Source of the DNA: Streptomyces candidus
Lineage (GTDB): Bacteria > Actinomycetota > Actinomycetes > Streptomycetales > Streptomycetaceae
DNA length: 64,000 bases
Assembly (NCBI RefSeq): GCF_014207445.1
Contig: NZ_JACHEM010000005.1
Location: 372,001 to 436,000, forward strand
Direction of reading: 5' to 3'
Both the position numbers and the translations under genes were made by a program. Below are positions 54,401 through 61,036 of this stretch, piece after piece (within the stretch, counting starts at the first letter, position 1; each line of letters opens with the position of its first letter). Under the pieces are notes generated by a model that made no database searches, had not been told where the DNA came from, and worked only from the letters and a program-made list of their open reading frames with translations.

Positions 54401-56363
54401 CGCGGACTCGCCGCTGTACCGGACGGGAGACCTCGGGCGCTGGCGTACGGACGGCTCGCTCCAGTACTGCGGCCGCGTCGACGAGCAGGTCAAAATCCGA
54501 GGTCACCGCGTCGAACCGGCCGAGGTGCAAGGAGCGCTCAGCGCGCTACCGGGGGTACGCGATGCGGCCGTGGTGTCACGCCGCGACCGTTACGGCGACA
54601 GGGAACTCGTCGCCTACGTCGTTCCCGCCCCGCCGACGGACGACCTCCGCGAGCTCCGCGCCGCCCTGGCCGTGCGGCTCCCCGACCACCTGGTGCCCCG
54701 CCACTGGGTGCGCCTGGACCGGCTCCCGGTGAACGCCTCGGGCAAACTGGACAGAGACCGGCTGCCCGAGCCCGGCCCCGGGGCCGACGCCGACAGCGGG
54801 CACCCCGACGCACCGCCCACCACCCACCTGGAGAAGGCGCTGCACGAGCTGTGGTGCGACGAACTGGGCACCTCCAAAACGCCGGTGACCCGTTCCTTCT
54901 TCGAACTCGGCGGTCACTCGCTGAGCGCGATGAGGCTACTGAACCGCATGGCGGACGAGCTGGACGTCGAGTTGTCCATGGCCCGGTTCTTCCTCGACCC
55001 CACCATCCGAGGTGTCGCGGCACACGGCGAACGCCCCGCGCCCGCCGAGCGGGTGGCGGACACGGCGCCGGTGACCTCCACCCTGCGCAGGCTGTGGCAC
55101 CGGCACCACGAGCATGCCGACCCGGGCGTCTACAACGTCGCGCACCGCATCGACCTGCACGGTGGCCTCGACCCCCGGACGCTCACGTGGGCCCTCAAGG
55201 AGCTGGTGGGACGCCACCACGCACTGCGCAGCAGGGCCGTACGGCGCGAGGGACGGCTCGTCGTCGAAGTGCTGGCGGACGTACCGGTGGAACTCCCCGT
55301 CGACGACCTGACCGCTCACGCCGACGCACAAGAGGCCGTCGCGCGATGGTGCACGGATCAGGCCGCCCGCGCGCTGGCGATGGACCGCGCACCGCTGTTC
55401 CGATTCCGGCTGGCGCGGCTCGCACCGGGCCGCTGGGTCCTGGTCACCGTGTTCCACCACGCCGTCTGCGACGGCTGGTCCATGGGCGTCATCTGGCGCG
55501 AACTGCAGGAGCTCTACAACGCCCGGCACCACGGCACCGTGAACGCACCGGCCGCGCCCGCCGTGCAGTTCACGGACTGCGCGCGTGCGGAACACGAACT
55601 GGACGGCGGACGCCGGGCCGAGCTCGAACGGTTCTGGCACACCGAACTCGACGGCGTACCGCTGCGCCCGGCGCTGCCGTACGACCGGCCACGCCCCGAC
55701 ACCCTGTCAGGCCGGGGCGCGCTGCACACCTGGGTCATCGACGGGCCGGTTCCCGGGCGCGTCGCGGAGACTGCCACGCGCCTGGGCACGACGCCGTACA
55801 TCGTGCTGGCCGCCACGTTCGCCACCTGGCTGGGCGGACTGTGCGGCGGCCCGGCGGACGTGGTGCTGGCCGCGTCGAGCGCGAACCGCGCACGACGGGA
55901 GCGGGCGGACGTGGTCGGGCTGCTGGGCGACGCGGTCCTCCTGCGGGCCCGGCTCGGTGAGGCCACGACCTTCGCCGACCTCGTGACCGGGCTCGGGCCG
56001 ACGCTCTTCACCGTCCTCGACCACCAGGACCTGCCGCTGACCGACGTCGTCGAGCTGGTCGCGCCCGGTACCGGGGACTCCCTGTTCCCGACCGTGCTGT
56101 TCACCGTGGTCACCACACCGCCACCCGCTCTGGACCTGCGGTCGGTGTCGGCATCCGTGCGGAGCCTCCCCTCCTCGGGTGTGGCACGCAACGAGCTGTA
56201 TGCCGTCGTGGTGCCCGGGGAGGACGCCATCACCGTCACCTTCGAGTACTCCACGGACCTCTTCTCCCGTACGACCGTCGAGAAGTGGGGCAACGGATTC
56301 ACCGAACTCCTGCACGAAGTCACGGAGGACCCCGACCGCTCTCTGCAGCATCTGCTGTCCTGA
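45444..56363 (+). CDS. hybrid PKS-NRPS megasynth(et)ase with embedded LLM monooxygenase (3639 aa)
   Basis: Domains by residue: AMP-ligase loading domain 1-560 (SSGSTGVPK near 181, ITGRRKDMIILNGHN); ACP1 with Ser617 (GLTSLL); KS 675-1105 with Cys850, His986, His1026 all present; AT 1208-1500 with Ser1302 (GHSVGE) and KPFHS at 1403, which favours malonyl-CoA; ACP2 Ser1614 (GADSLS); Pro/Ala linker 1674-1812; luciferase-like FMN monooxygenase of the MupA/Atu3671 type 1818-2160; condensation C1 2182-2620 with HHIAFDS at 2310; adenylation A 2626-3110 (D2816, V2817, Q2820; NQYGPTE at 2908); PCP Ser3159 (GGHSLS); condensation C2 3180-3639 with HHAVCDG at 3338. No KR, DH or thioesterase. Start ATG 45444 follows GAAGGGGAC, overlapping the MFS stop. 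It would activate an acid, extend by C2, oxidise, add one amino acid, and let the terminal C domain release it onto an unknown nucleophile. Confidence 0.9.
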   Translation: MERVRGQALCRGPEPEHTEGDPRNALDALRRAAHSASGAGVVTVAPDGSTTSLPYPALLSQARRTLTGLREHGVRAGDTVVLCGLPLAEFFTVFWACLLGGARPVAIADRATPGSPALERLLHASVTLDRPMVVSDAAGAEVLAHAAPPLRVVVAGDCAKASPADDHIDPAGSDVALLMLSSGSTGVPKAAQLTHAGLADFAASSRRILDVRPDDTMVNWLPVDHSGAFLLYHLLAVFVGCTNVHAPTERVLAQPLRWLDLIEEHGAQHSWAPTFAYGLVADALAERPEGHRDLSGVKTLVCGGEQVVLPVLRRFLDATAASGIRDRHIVPVWGMAETVTAVTYGRLDQQGSVHRLLKSSLGGDLVRAGEQTPEDDCVTFVAAGSPAHGVTLRVVDDRGEPAPAGRIGRLQVHSAVRLTPGYVNNPEADAEAFPAGREWLDTGDLAFLDGGQVVITGRRKDMIILNGHNVYCHEVEEAATAVAGVRQGEVAACGIPHADSGTEELAVFFASHGDADDDARIAREVRAVLFARLRLTAGHVLPVPRSEFPRTPAGKVRRAELRDRLVAGGTPDTPSVAALTAGADRVGTARIVQEEVAAVLGRPVDARVPFYELGLTSLLLVRLRSRLEQRLARTIAQTAFFEHPTADALAAHLTAAAPEATGPAATGTAPAGAAEQRIAVVGLSLRFPGANSAEQFWANLRDGVDSVRVFDLADSAPAGPSSRQHRAGLVPVAGVLDGVEDFDTDHFGMSPKETGLTHPAHRLFLECCHEALEDGGYAATEPGTRVGVFAGTGMNLYDHQHPPMTGVADDDADPATGMQAAIGQQPDFLATRAAYRLGLTGPAIGVQTACSTSLVAVHLAVQALLSGDADLALAGAAAVHLPQETGYRSHPGSILSPTGRCRAFDAEADGTVGGNGVAVVLLKRLDRALADGDTVHAVILGSAVNNDGAGKVGFTAPGVAGQVEVVRRALRRADVPADTITYVEAHGTGTRLGDPVELEALGRALGEGTPRTAFCTVGSVKPNIGHLDSCAGMAGLIKTVLMLRHRTLVPTLHLTRPNPELRLEGGPLVLATELQPWPARQGVPRRAGVSALGVGGTNAHVVLEEAPAPAANLADGAELPVLVPVSARDAHALAELTGRLRDRLRRQPELGAADVAATMALGRPHHRVRITAVGRTAAELAHALDAHAQPSEPGHVRDAPSRAAEPRPLAFAFSGQGSARRGMASGIYAASPAARRTLDRCEEIYTAEFGDSLLPLLLDESGAEDDVWPTETAQAALFAHQAALVEVWRATGVRPALLLGHSVGEFAALYAGGALTLDDGLRLTAWRGRIMHSACPPGGMLAVVADPARAQALAQAAGAELAAVNGPRAQVISGPPHAIAETVRLLDREGVRWQALPVDKPFHSASVELALGDFRAHAERVAFGPLHTPLVTALDGRLRPAGWSPDTAYLCRQAREPVRFDLAMATAVGEGCEDFLEIGAAHVLTGIGRHCRPDSRWLSGQGSGTGAADQLAGLLTALGSLYCRGTELDWRAVNRGGGRVPLPGHPLRRRQVPYRAAPPTKAPEGAPQRPAAPQEPGAPDDLLAEVRRLTADQLGSDAADVTPDSSFFDLGADSLSLMGLTTELQQRYGVRIPVRELFSSADTPRRLTEHLARLRGEMAGPAEPHQGEDRQQPHLAQEPAPAPEPPASAPAPEPAASAPAYGPAGPVPPLEPAAPAPAQAAAPAELHELFNRQLQLTEQLIDQVAGVISRQLDILQPTTPPAPAAEPAPVPPSAPAPAAVPAPAHPPRTAAPLSVPAPRAAPADPASAIRTGTETGTGTDFSLYFFGDYPQDTDHDKYALIMEAATFADEHDFHALWLPERHFNSFGALFPNPSVLAAALASRTSRVRLHAGSVVLPLHHPVRVAEDWSVVDNISGGRAGLCVASGWHATDFALAPQHFGRHREVMYEQLETVRHLWSGQPLRTTAGDGEPVEIRLHPRPVQQQLPLYVAVVGNPDSYRRAAAEGLGVVTNLMTQTVEQLAENIALYRRTRAEHGLDPATGRVVVLVHTYLTDDPARARAEAFRPFVSYLRSSLSLFDQVTNSLGFSADLDNTPEEDVEFLLERAYARYCASRALIGDEHTAAETVRRLVDAGADEIACFVDFGVPKEQVLAALPVLDRVRHRSQTPPRAGKEAAPAPTRSPLSPAQRRIWFLEQLHPGTAMYHEPKAIRLDGRLNVPALQWALQRVAARHPALRSVFRDTDGIPYQETHDHIPIECPVVDRTGATEEEALRAALDDETNGNLDLRDGPLITARLLCLSEERHLLFLLVHHIAFDSSSTAVLVRDLAAFYRDFPHGEPQMPPLPEVLPARPSDHTGSLDFWRQELSGAADLSLPTDRPRPEVRTGAGAALTYEFDAGLVRGVKAFAAAHRATPFMALTSAVAAVLSRFGGQDDVVVGTAVADRPTGAEHAVGLFLSTVPLRLDLTGDPDFPTLLHRVRAASTAAYEHRDVPFDELVGALNPRRDPGRNPLFQVMVEYENESEVTFDPPRLTATLLDVPSARAPFDLSIYLTHHRAGVRCMVEYDTALFDEPFVRRLVHSVEQVLRRALDDPGAPLHELTAVTDADRTLLAGLGHLDEPPPAVTDTLHGLFEQQTRRTPDAVALMSDAQSVSYRELDMRANALARRLRERGAARGERVALLLPRGPQLITALLGVLKSGAAYLPLDPSVPTPRLAALVDDGAPVLLLTSEAALAGHPQLATGLPRQLLDDADTALAEDPPADGPGPEDPAYCIYTSGSTGLPKGVVVPHRGPVNLVRGHLDRHPPLRTLQWTSAAFDVSVQEIFTTLGSGAALVLIDDHVRHDPMAVTQTARRHGVERIFMPSTPLRYLIETGPELPALRELFSAGEALRLTDAFRRFLAGHPRCALYNQYGPTETSVIVTSHRVDPHGEELPPIGTPIPGARILLLDAAGRQVPPGAVGEIHVGGTPVAHGYHARPAETAAAFRRDADSPLYRTGDLGRWRTDGSLQYCGRVDEQVKIRGHRVEPAEVQGALSALPGVRDAAVVSRRDRYGDRELVAYVVPAPPTDDLRELRAALAVRLPDHLVPRHWVRLDRLPVNASGKLDRDRLPEPGPGADADSGHPDAPPTTHLEKALHELWCDELGTSKTPVTRSFFELGGHSLSAMRLLNRMADELDVELSMARFFLDPTIRGVAAHGERPAPAERVADTAPVTSTLRRLWHRHHEHADPGVYNVAHRIDLHGGLDPRTLTWALKELVGRHHALRSRAVRREGRLVVEVLADVPVELPVDDLTAHADAQEAVARWCTDQAARALAMDRAPLFRFRLARLAPGRWVLVTVFHHAVCDGWSMGVIWRELQELYNARHHGTVNAPAAPAVQFTDCARAEHELDGGRRAELERFWHTELDGVPLRPALPYDRPRPDTLSGRGALHTWVIDGPVPGRVAETATRLGTTPYIVLAATFATWLGGLCGGPADVVLAASSANRARRERADVVGLLGDAVLLRARLGEATTFADLVTGLGPTLFTVLDHQDLPLTDVVELVAPGTGDSLFPTVLFTVVTTPPPALDLRSVSASVRSLPSSGVARNELYAVVVPGEDAITVTFEYSTDLFSRTTVEKWGNGFTELLHEVTEDPDRSLQHLLS

Positions 56364-56801
56364 AAGGACACTGCAACGACGACTCGACCGGCCCGCGCCC
56401 CCAGACGAGGCAGGCACAGCTCGCCGGCCGCGGCGCGGATGCAGATGCCGGTCAGCTCGCTCATGCCTCGGGGCGGGGGAGGCGGTGGCTCGTGCAGGGG
56501 TGGATGCCGCGGGCAGAACATCTTCGCACCCTGCGGTTCCTGCAAACCTGCGGAGCCACCATGCACGGGCCCGGAGGTGCCGATTCATGATCGGGGTACC
56601 GGGTACCCGGCTTGCACCAACAGCCTCGTCGCGCGTGCACCGACCCGGGGGCCCGCCCCGACGAGCGAGTCCAACATGTGACGGAAGGCTGGGACGACTA
56701 CCGTGAGTTTCCTGATCAGGTGCACTCTGCCAGGCTCGATGCCCGATCCCCCGCCGTGGCGTGGTCGCACTGTGGTCGGCTGAGCGGGAAGTGAGGACGC
56801 T
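56364..56801. other. 438-bp stretch after the megasynthase, with a small Cys-rich frame
   Basis: The stop codon lies in a small hairpin (TGTCCT-GAA-AGGACA, 56356-56370). A plus frame from ATG 56439 encodes a short Gly/Cys-rich peptide with cysteines spaced C-x3-C-x8-C-x2-C-x6-C. It has no ribosome binding site and only moderate third-position GC, so it is not called as a gene. No MbtH-like or phosphopantetheinyl transferase gene is present. Confidence 0.3.
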
Positions 56802-57110
56802 GTGGCACGAGTCAAGCAGTACGCCGTCGCAGCCTCCGGGTCCTGGACGGACGAGGAGGAAGGCCGCCGTCGTCTTCCCGCGGGCGAGGTCCACGCCTGG
56901 GAGCCGGGACTCAATCAGACGGTTTGCGGGCTGTCCCTCAGCCGCTCGCAACTCTCGCGCTTCCCGCACATCACGTGGCTCGACACCTTCCCGGAGTCAG
57001 GGGGTGCGGCGGACCGGGTACAGCGCCAGTGTCCCCGCTGCGGCTCGGTGGCGGGCCGCAGAGGCGGCGATGCACGTCCACAGTGGCAGCGCGTCAATCC
57101 TCGTCCGTGA
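56802..57110 (+). CDS. small conserved actinobacterial hypothetical protein (102 aa)
   Basis: Starts ARVKQYAVAASGSWTDEEEGRRRLPAGEVHAWEPGLNQTVCGLSLSRSQLSRFPHITWLD and ends with a CPRCGS pair. This is the layout of small actinobacterial proteins of unknown function with a CxxC that may bind zinc together with the earlier Cys. GTG 56802 follows GAGGACG at 5 nt. Function unknown. Confidence 0.6.
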   Translation: MARVKQYAVAASGSWTDEEEGRRRLPAGEVHAWEPGLNQTVCGLSLSRSQLSRFPHITWLDTFPESGGAADRVQRQCPRCGSVAGRRGGDARPQWQRVNPRP

Positions 57111-57270
57111 ACACGCGAGGGCGGGTCGGCCGAGGGCCGTGAACGGCCCGGTCGGCTCGTCGCCGAGCCCCCACGGCTCAGAGGCCTTCAACCAATGGGG
57201 TGCAGCGGAACCTTCACGCGGTGGGGCCATTCGGTGACGCCTCGCGCCCTCCGGGCCGTGCGGTAATCGG

Positions 57271-57870
57271 GTGGTGATCTCTGCCGCGATGGAGCCTGTT
57301 CACCGCGTCAGCGGGGACGCGTTCGACCATGCGATGGCCGGTCCGGTCGTGCACCTGTCGATCTTCGACGCGACGGGGCACGACACCGCTGCCGGACTGA
57401 CCGCGAACCTTGCCATGGCCACCTGCCGCAACTCCCGTCGGCAGGATGCGGACCTGGTGGAGATCACCGAGCGGTCGAGCAGGCCTTGATCGAGCAGTAC
57501 GGGCCGACCCGCTGCACGACCGGGATCGTCGCCGACCTCGACACCAGCACCGGTGTGTTCACCTGGATCAACCGCGGCCACCACCCTCCGGTGATCATCC
57601 GTGGGGGGCGCTGGGTCAGTGAACTGCGGTGCCCCCCGGCCCACCCCATGGGCACCGGCCTGGGACTGAAGACAACCCTGTGCCGTGAGCAGTTGGAGCC
57701 CGTCGACAGGATCGTGTTCTACACCGACGGGATCACCGAAGCCCGGGGCCGGGGCAACGGGATATTCGGCCTGAAGAGGTTCATCGACTTTCTCATCCGC
57801 CACCACGCCGACGGCCTGCCCGTACCCGAAACGTTGCGCCGCCTCGTTGGATACTGGGAGGCACAAGCCC
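57271..57870 (+). pseudogene. decayed PP2C (SpoIIE-type) phosphatase
   Basis: Homologous to the intact phosphatase at 61037: AAMEPVHRVSGDAFDHAMAGPVVHLSIFDATGHDTAAGLTANLAMATCRNSRRQ in one frame, then after a frameshift near 57480 EQALIEQYGPTRCTTGIVADLDTSTGVFTWINRGHHPPVIIRGGRW...GLGLKTTLCREQLEPVDRIVFYTDGITEARG in the next. The N-terminal GAF sensor is absent, and the C-terminal metal site (NDDATVLL in the intact copy) is replaced by unrelated sequence. Not functional. Confidence 0.8.
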
Positions 57871-57988
57871 CATCCCTCTTCCGTGGGCCGCCCGCCGCGC
57901 ACCGGAAGGCCATGCGGTTGGCGCGGCGGAGAAGCGGTACACGGACCTTGGAATCCGCGCTGACCGGTGCGGGACGAGAGGAGACGAC

Positions 57989-58546
57989 ATGACCGCCGCC
58001 AAGGAACCGCGCACCACCCGTAACGGACCCGACGCCCTCCGTGCGGAGCCGCGTGCGAACCAGTCCGAACAGGACACAGGACGGTCCGATCCGAATGCGG
58101 ACCTGCCGGAGCCGGGTACGTCCCGCCAGCCGCTTCTGGAGGCGCAGAGGCAGCAGATCATCGGTCTGCTCATGGCCGTCAGCGCGGTCGTGCTCTTCGT
58201 CGCTCCCTGGATCGCCGGATTCCCGGACACGGCCAAGGACGCTCACCGCAATGAGCTCGGCGTAGGACTGGTGGTGCTGCTGACCGCCATCTACCGGTTC
58301 ACCCGCCGTCCCGGGAAGTGGCCCGACGTGGTCGTACTGGTCGCGGGAGGCTGGATGATCGCCGCGCCCTGGGTGCTCAGTGGGCAGAACACCGAAGTCT
58401 TCGACGGTGCACAGGTGATCGACGTCGCGGTGGGAGTGGTACTGGTCGTGCTCGCCGGTGTCTCACTCCTCATGCGGCAGGTGTCGCTGGAGCGTGGCAG
58501 GCGCGGTGCGGCCCGCCGACCGGGTGGCATCCCGCCGCACAGCTAG
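57989..58546 (+). CDS. SPW-repeat membrane protein
   Basis: A 185-aa membrane protein with a charged, disordered N-terminus of about 50 residues and four hydrophobic helices arranged as two SPW repeats (VAPWIAGF and AAPWVLSG are the hallmark x-P-W motifs). The family has unknown function and is frequent in actinobacteria and alphaproteobacteria. ATG 57989 follows GAGAGGAG with good spacing, and it starts just after the phosphatase remnant. Confidence 0.85.
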   Translation: MTAAKEPRTTRNGPDALRAEPRANQSEQDTGRSDPNADLPEPGTSRQPLLEAQRQQIIGLLMAVSAVVLFVAPWIAGFPDTAKDAHRNELGVGLVVLLTAIYRFTRRPGKWPDVVVLVAGGWMIAAPWVLSGQNTEVFDGAQVIDVAVGVVLVVLAGVSLLMRQVSLERGRRGAARRPGGIPPHS

Positions 58547-58907
58547 CGAGGAGGTGGCGCGCTTGCCCACCGTGCCCACACCGCCAGGGTGGCTGCCTCC
58601 ACGCAACGAGCGTGCCCCGCACCCAGTGGTTCACCCGGGGCACCGTGACCGTCGACACGAGCCGTCACGGGGCCGGATCCCGGTCGCAGCTCTCTCGTTT
58701 CTGGCGATATCGTCGAGATCTGCGGGGTACTCGGGGCGCACCAGCGCGGACGGTCCCGCCCGGCACGCGACCACTCGGTGGCCGTACGGCCGGCGGATCC
58801 GCCCCGCGCCGGAACACCATCGACGACCGGCCGCATCCGCTCCGGCATCAGGACTACTGCACCGGGGCCACGGCGACCCGTCGCCGCACCGCCGAACCTG
58901 GGAAGTG
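58547..58907. other. 361-bp gap, nothing recognised
   Basis: Precedes the 157-aa protein and dehydrogenase pair and probably carries their promoter. No coding frame was convincing. Confidence 0.35.
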
Positions 58908-59381
58908 ATGGCTGTGCCACCCACAAAGAAATTGTTCGCCACCGCCGCGGGATTCACCGCGGCAGTGTTCGTCCTTCGTACCATGGCCGCCCGGGGTGCC
59001 GAACCCGACGACGTGCACCGCTGGTTGGTGGTGACCGTCCAGCGCGGTCCCGGCGACCTCCAGCCCGACAAACTGCCGACGCCTCTTCAGGACTACGGCG
59101 ACCGCATCGAGACGCGGCTCAGCCCCGCTCCCGGCGACCGCGGCACCGAGATCGCCGTCCGTTTCCGGCAGCCACCGCCCGCACAGTCCGCTTCGGTCGG
59201 TGCCCGGATCACCGGCGACGATCCTCGGCAGGGACTGCGCCTCGCGCTGCGAGAGGCCAAGTCGTTGCTGGAGACAGGCGAGATCATGCGGGCCGACGCA
59301 CCGTCCACCACACGCAGCACTCCGGGCGGAAAGCTGATCGGTCTGATGAGTCGGCGTGCCGACGGGGAGGGAGTGCTGTGA
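58908..59381 (+). CDS. hypothetical membrane-anchored protein (157 aa)
   Basis: Not recognised. An N-terminal hydrophobic helix (KLFATAAGFTAAVFVLRTMAARG) anchors a soluble domain (WLVVTVQRGPGDLQPDKLPTPLQDYGDRIETRLSPAPGDRGTEIAVRF) with the feel of a small stress-response alpha/beta domain. It ends in GTGA overlap with the zinc alcohol dehydrogenase, so the two are translationally coupled and probably act together. ATG 58908 follows GGGAAG closely. Confidence 0.65.
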   Translation: MAVPPTKKLFATAAGFTAAVFVLRTMAARGAEPDDVHRWLVVTVQRGPGDLQPDKLPTPLQDYGDRIETRLSPAPGDRGTEIAVRFRQPPPAQSASVGARITGDDPRQGLRLALREAKSLLETGEIMRADAPSTTRSTPGGKLIGLMSRRADGEGVL

Positions 59382-60553
59382 AGGCGCTGTGCTGGGAAGG
59401 CGTGAACAAGCTGTCCGTCGAGCAGGTGCCCGATCCGGTGCTGCGCAACGACCAGGACGTGATCGTCCGCCTTGTCGCAGGTACCACCTGCGGTTCCGAC
59501 CTCCATCTCATCGGCGGGTACATCCCGTTCATGCGGGCGGGCGACGTCATCGGCCATGAGTTCGTGGGTGAGGTCGTCGAGGTCGGGTCCGCGGTCCGGC
59601 GACACGCCGTGGGCGACCGGGTGGTCGTCTGCTCGTTCGTCGGCTGCGGCCGCTGCTGGTACTGCACCAACGACCTGTGGTCCTTGTGCGACAACACCAA
59701 TACCAACCCCGGCATCGGCCAGGCCCTTTTCGGTGCGGACACGGGCGGCATCTTCGGCTACTCGCACGCCATGGGCGGGCTGCGCGGCAGCCACGCCGAG
59801 TACGTACGCGTCCCGTTCGCCGACTACGGCGCGTTCACCGTCCCCGACGGCGTCGACGACACGAGCGCACTGTTCGTTTCCGACTCGGTGCCGACCGGCT
59901 GGATGGGCGCCGACCTGGGCGGGGTGCAGCCCGGTGACGTGGTCGCCGTGTGGGGGTGCGGCGCCGTGGGACAGATGGCGGCCCGCGCCGCGATCCTGCT
60001 CGGCGCGGAGCGGGTCATCTCCATCGACCGGATCCCCGAACGGCTGGAGATGACCCGGCGGTTCGTCGGCAGCGAGGTGATCGACTACACGGCCACCGAC
60101 GTGGGGGCCGAACTGCGGGAGCGCACCGGCGGTCGCGGCCCGGACGTGTGCATCGAAGCGGTTGGCATGGAGGCGCACAGCGACGGCCCGATGCACCTCT
60201 ACGACCAGGTCAAACAGCAGCTGCGGCTCCAGACGGACCGCCCCACCGCAGTCCGGCAGGCAATCCACGCCTGCCGCAAGGGCGGCACCGTCTTCGTCCT
60301 CGGCGTGTTCGCCGGCGCCGTCGACAAGTTCCCCCTCGGTGCGGTGATCAACAAGGGGCTGACCCTGCGGGGCGCCCAGGTGCACGGCCAGCGCTACATC
60401 CCGATGCTGCTGGAGCGCGTCGCCGCCGGCGAGCTGAACACGGCCCATTTGGCGACGCACAGCGTCTCCCTTGACGAGGCGCCCACCGCGTACGACATGT
60501 TCAAGCACAAGTCCGACGGCTGCGTACGCGCGGTCATCCGCCCCGGACTCTGA
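59378..60553 (+). CDS. zinc-dependent alcohol dehydrogenase (formaldehyde-dehydrogenase-like)
   Basis: A 391-aa medium-chain dehydrogenase. Catalytic zinc ligands: Cys in TTCGSDLHLIGG, His-Glu in IGHEFVGEV. Structural-zinc cysteine cluster: CSFVGCGRCWYCTNDLWSLC. Rossmann motif: VWGCGAVGQMAARAAILLGAERVISIDRIPERL, an NAD-type Asp. The inserted region FGADTGGIFGYSHAMGGLRGSHAEYVRVPFAD is typical of glutathione-independent formaldehyde dehydrogenase-like enzymes. GTG 59378 follows GGGGAGGGAG and overlaps the previous stop. It would oxidise or reduce a small alcohol/aldehyde. Confidence 0.9.
   Translation: MKALCWEGVNKLSVEQVPDPVLRNDQDVIVRLVAGTTCGSDLHLIGGYIPFMRAGDVIGHEFVGEVVEVGSAVRRHAVGDRVVVCSFVGCGRCWYCTNDLWSLCDNTNTNPGIGQALFGADTGGIFGYSHAMGGLRGSHAEYVRVPFADYGAFTVPDGVDDTSALFVSDSVPTGWMGADLGGVQPGDVVAVWGCGAVGQMAARAAILLGAERVISIDRIPERLEMTRRFVGSEVIDYTATDVGAELRERTGGRGPDVCIEAVGMEAHSDGPMHLYDQVKQQLRLQTDRPTAVRQAIHACRKGGTVFVLGVFAGAVDKFPLGAVINKGLTLRGAQVHGQRYIPMLLERVAAGELNTAHLATHSVSLDEAPTAYDMFKHKSDGCVRAVIRPGL
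59702..59948 (+). repeat. 247-bp segment repeated in inverted orientation at 62756-63002
   Basis: Internal part of the zinc alcohol dehydrogenase gene, aligned without gaps to the reverse complement of 62756-63002 with about 13 differences by eye (about 95% identity). Confidence 0.9.
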
Positions 60554-61036
60554 GGCATAGGACCGGCGGGAGAGCGGAAAGGTGGCGTCTTCCCGCCTCT
60601 TTTCCCGACGCACGCCATGAAGGTCGGCCTCCGCCGCGAAATCTCCTCGGGGCGGAGTCACAAGGGCATGATCTCCGGCAGCCCTGGCGTAGTCCTCCCC
60701 GTGCGCCATGAGCGCTGCGTCGGCGAGGGCGGCCCAGGACGCGACGCGAGCCCGGCGAGTTCGGTGCCGGAAACCGCTGCTGGGTCGTCATGCGACGGGG
60801 GTGACGAGTGGTGGAACGCGCTCGGCCGCCTCGGCCTGAAGGCGTCGGACCCGGCGGCACTTCCTGTACCCACCGGTGCACGTCGGACGGGTGTAAAGGT
60901 GTGCGCCGGGGACAATCGTGCCAGTGACGTCCATCGCGGGCTCCTCCGTGCGTCCGCCGACTCCCTAAGGGCCCTTCGGGGCGGTGGGGTCGGAGGGCGC
61001 ATGGCGGGTCGCCCCCCGCCTGACAGGTTGACTACC
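60554..61036. other. 483-bp gap without a clear gene
   Basis: The plus frame is open into the phosphatase gene, but its composition before ATG 61037 does not look coding. A short minus-strand stretch (SWAALADAALMAHGEDYARAAGDHALV, about 60745-60665) may be a remnant of an unidentified small gene. Confidence 0.3.
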
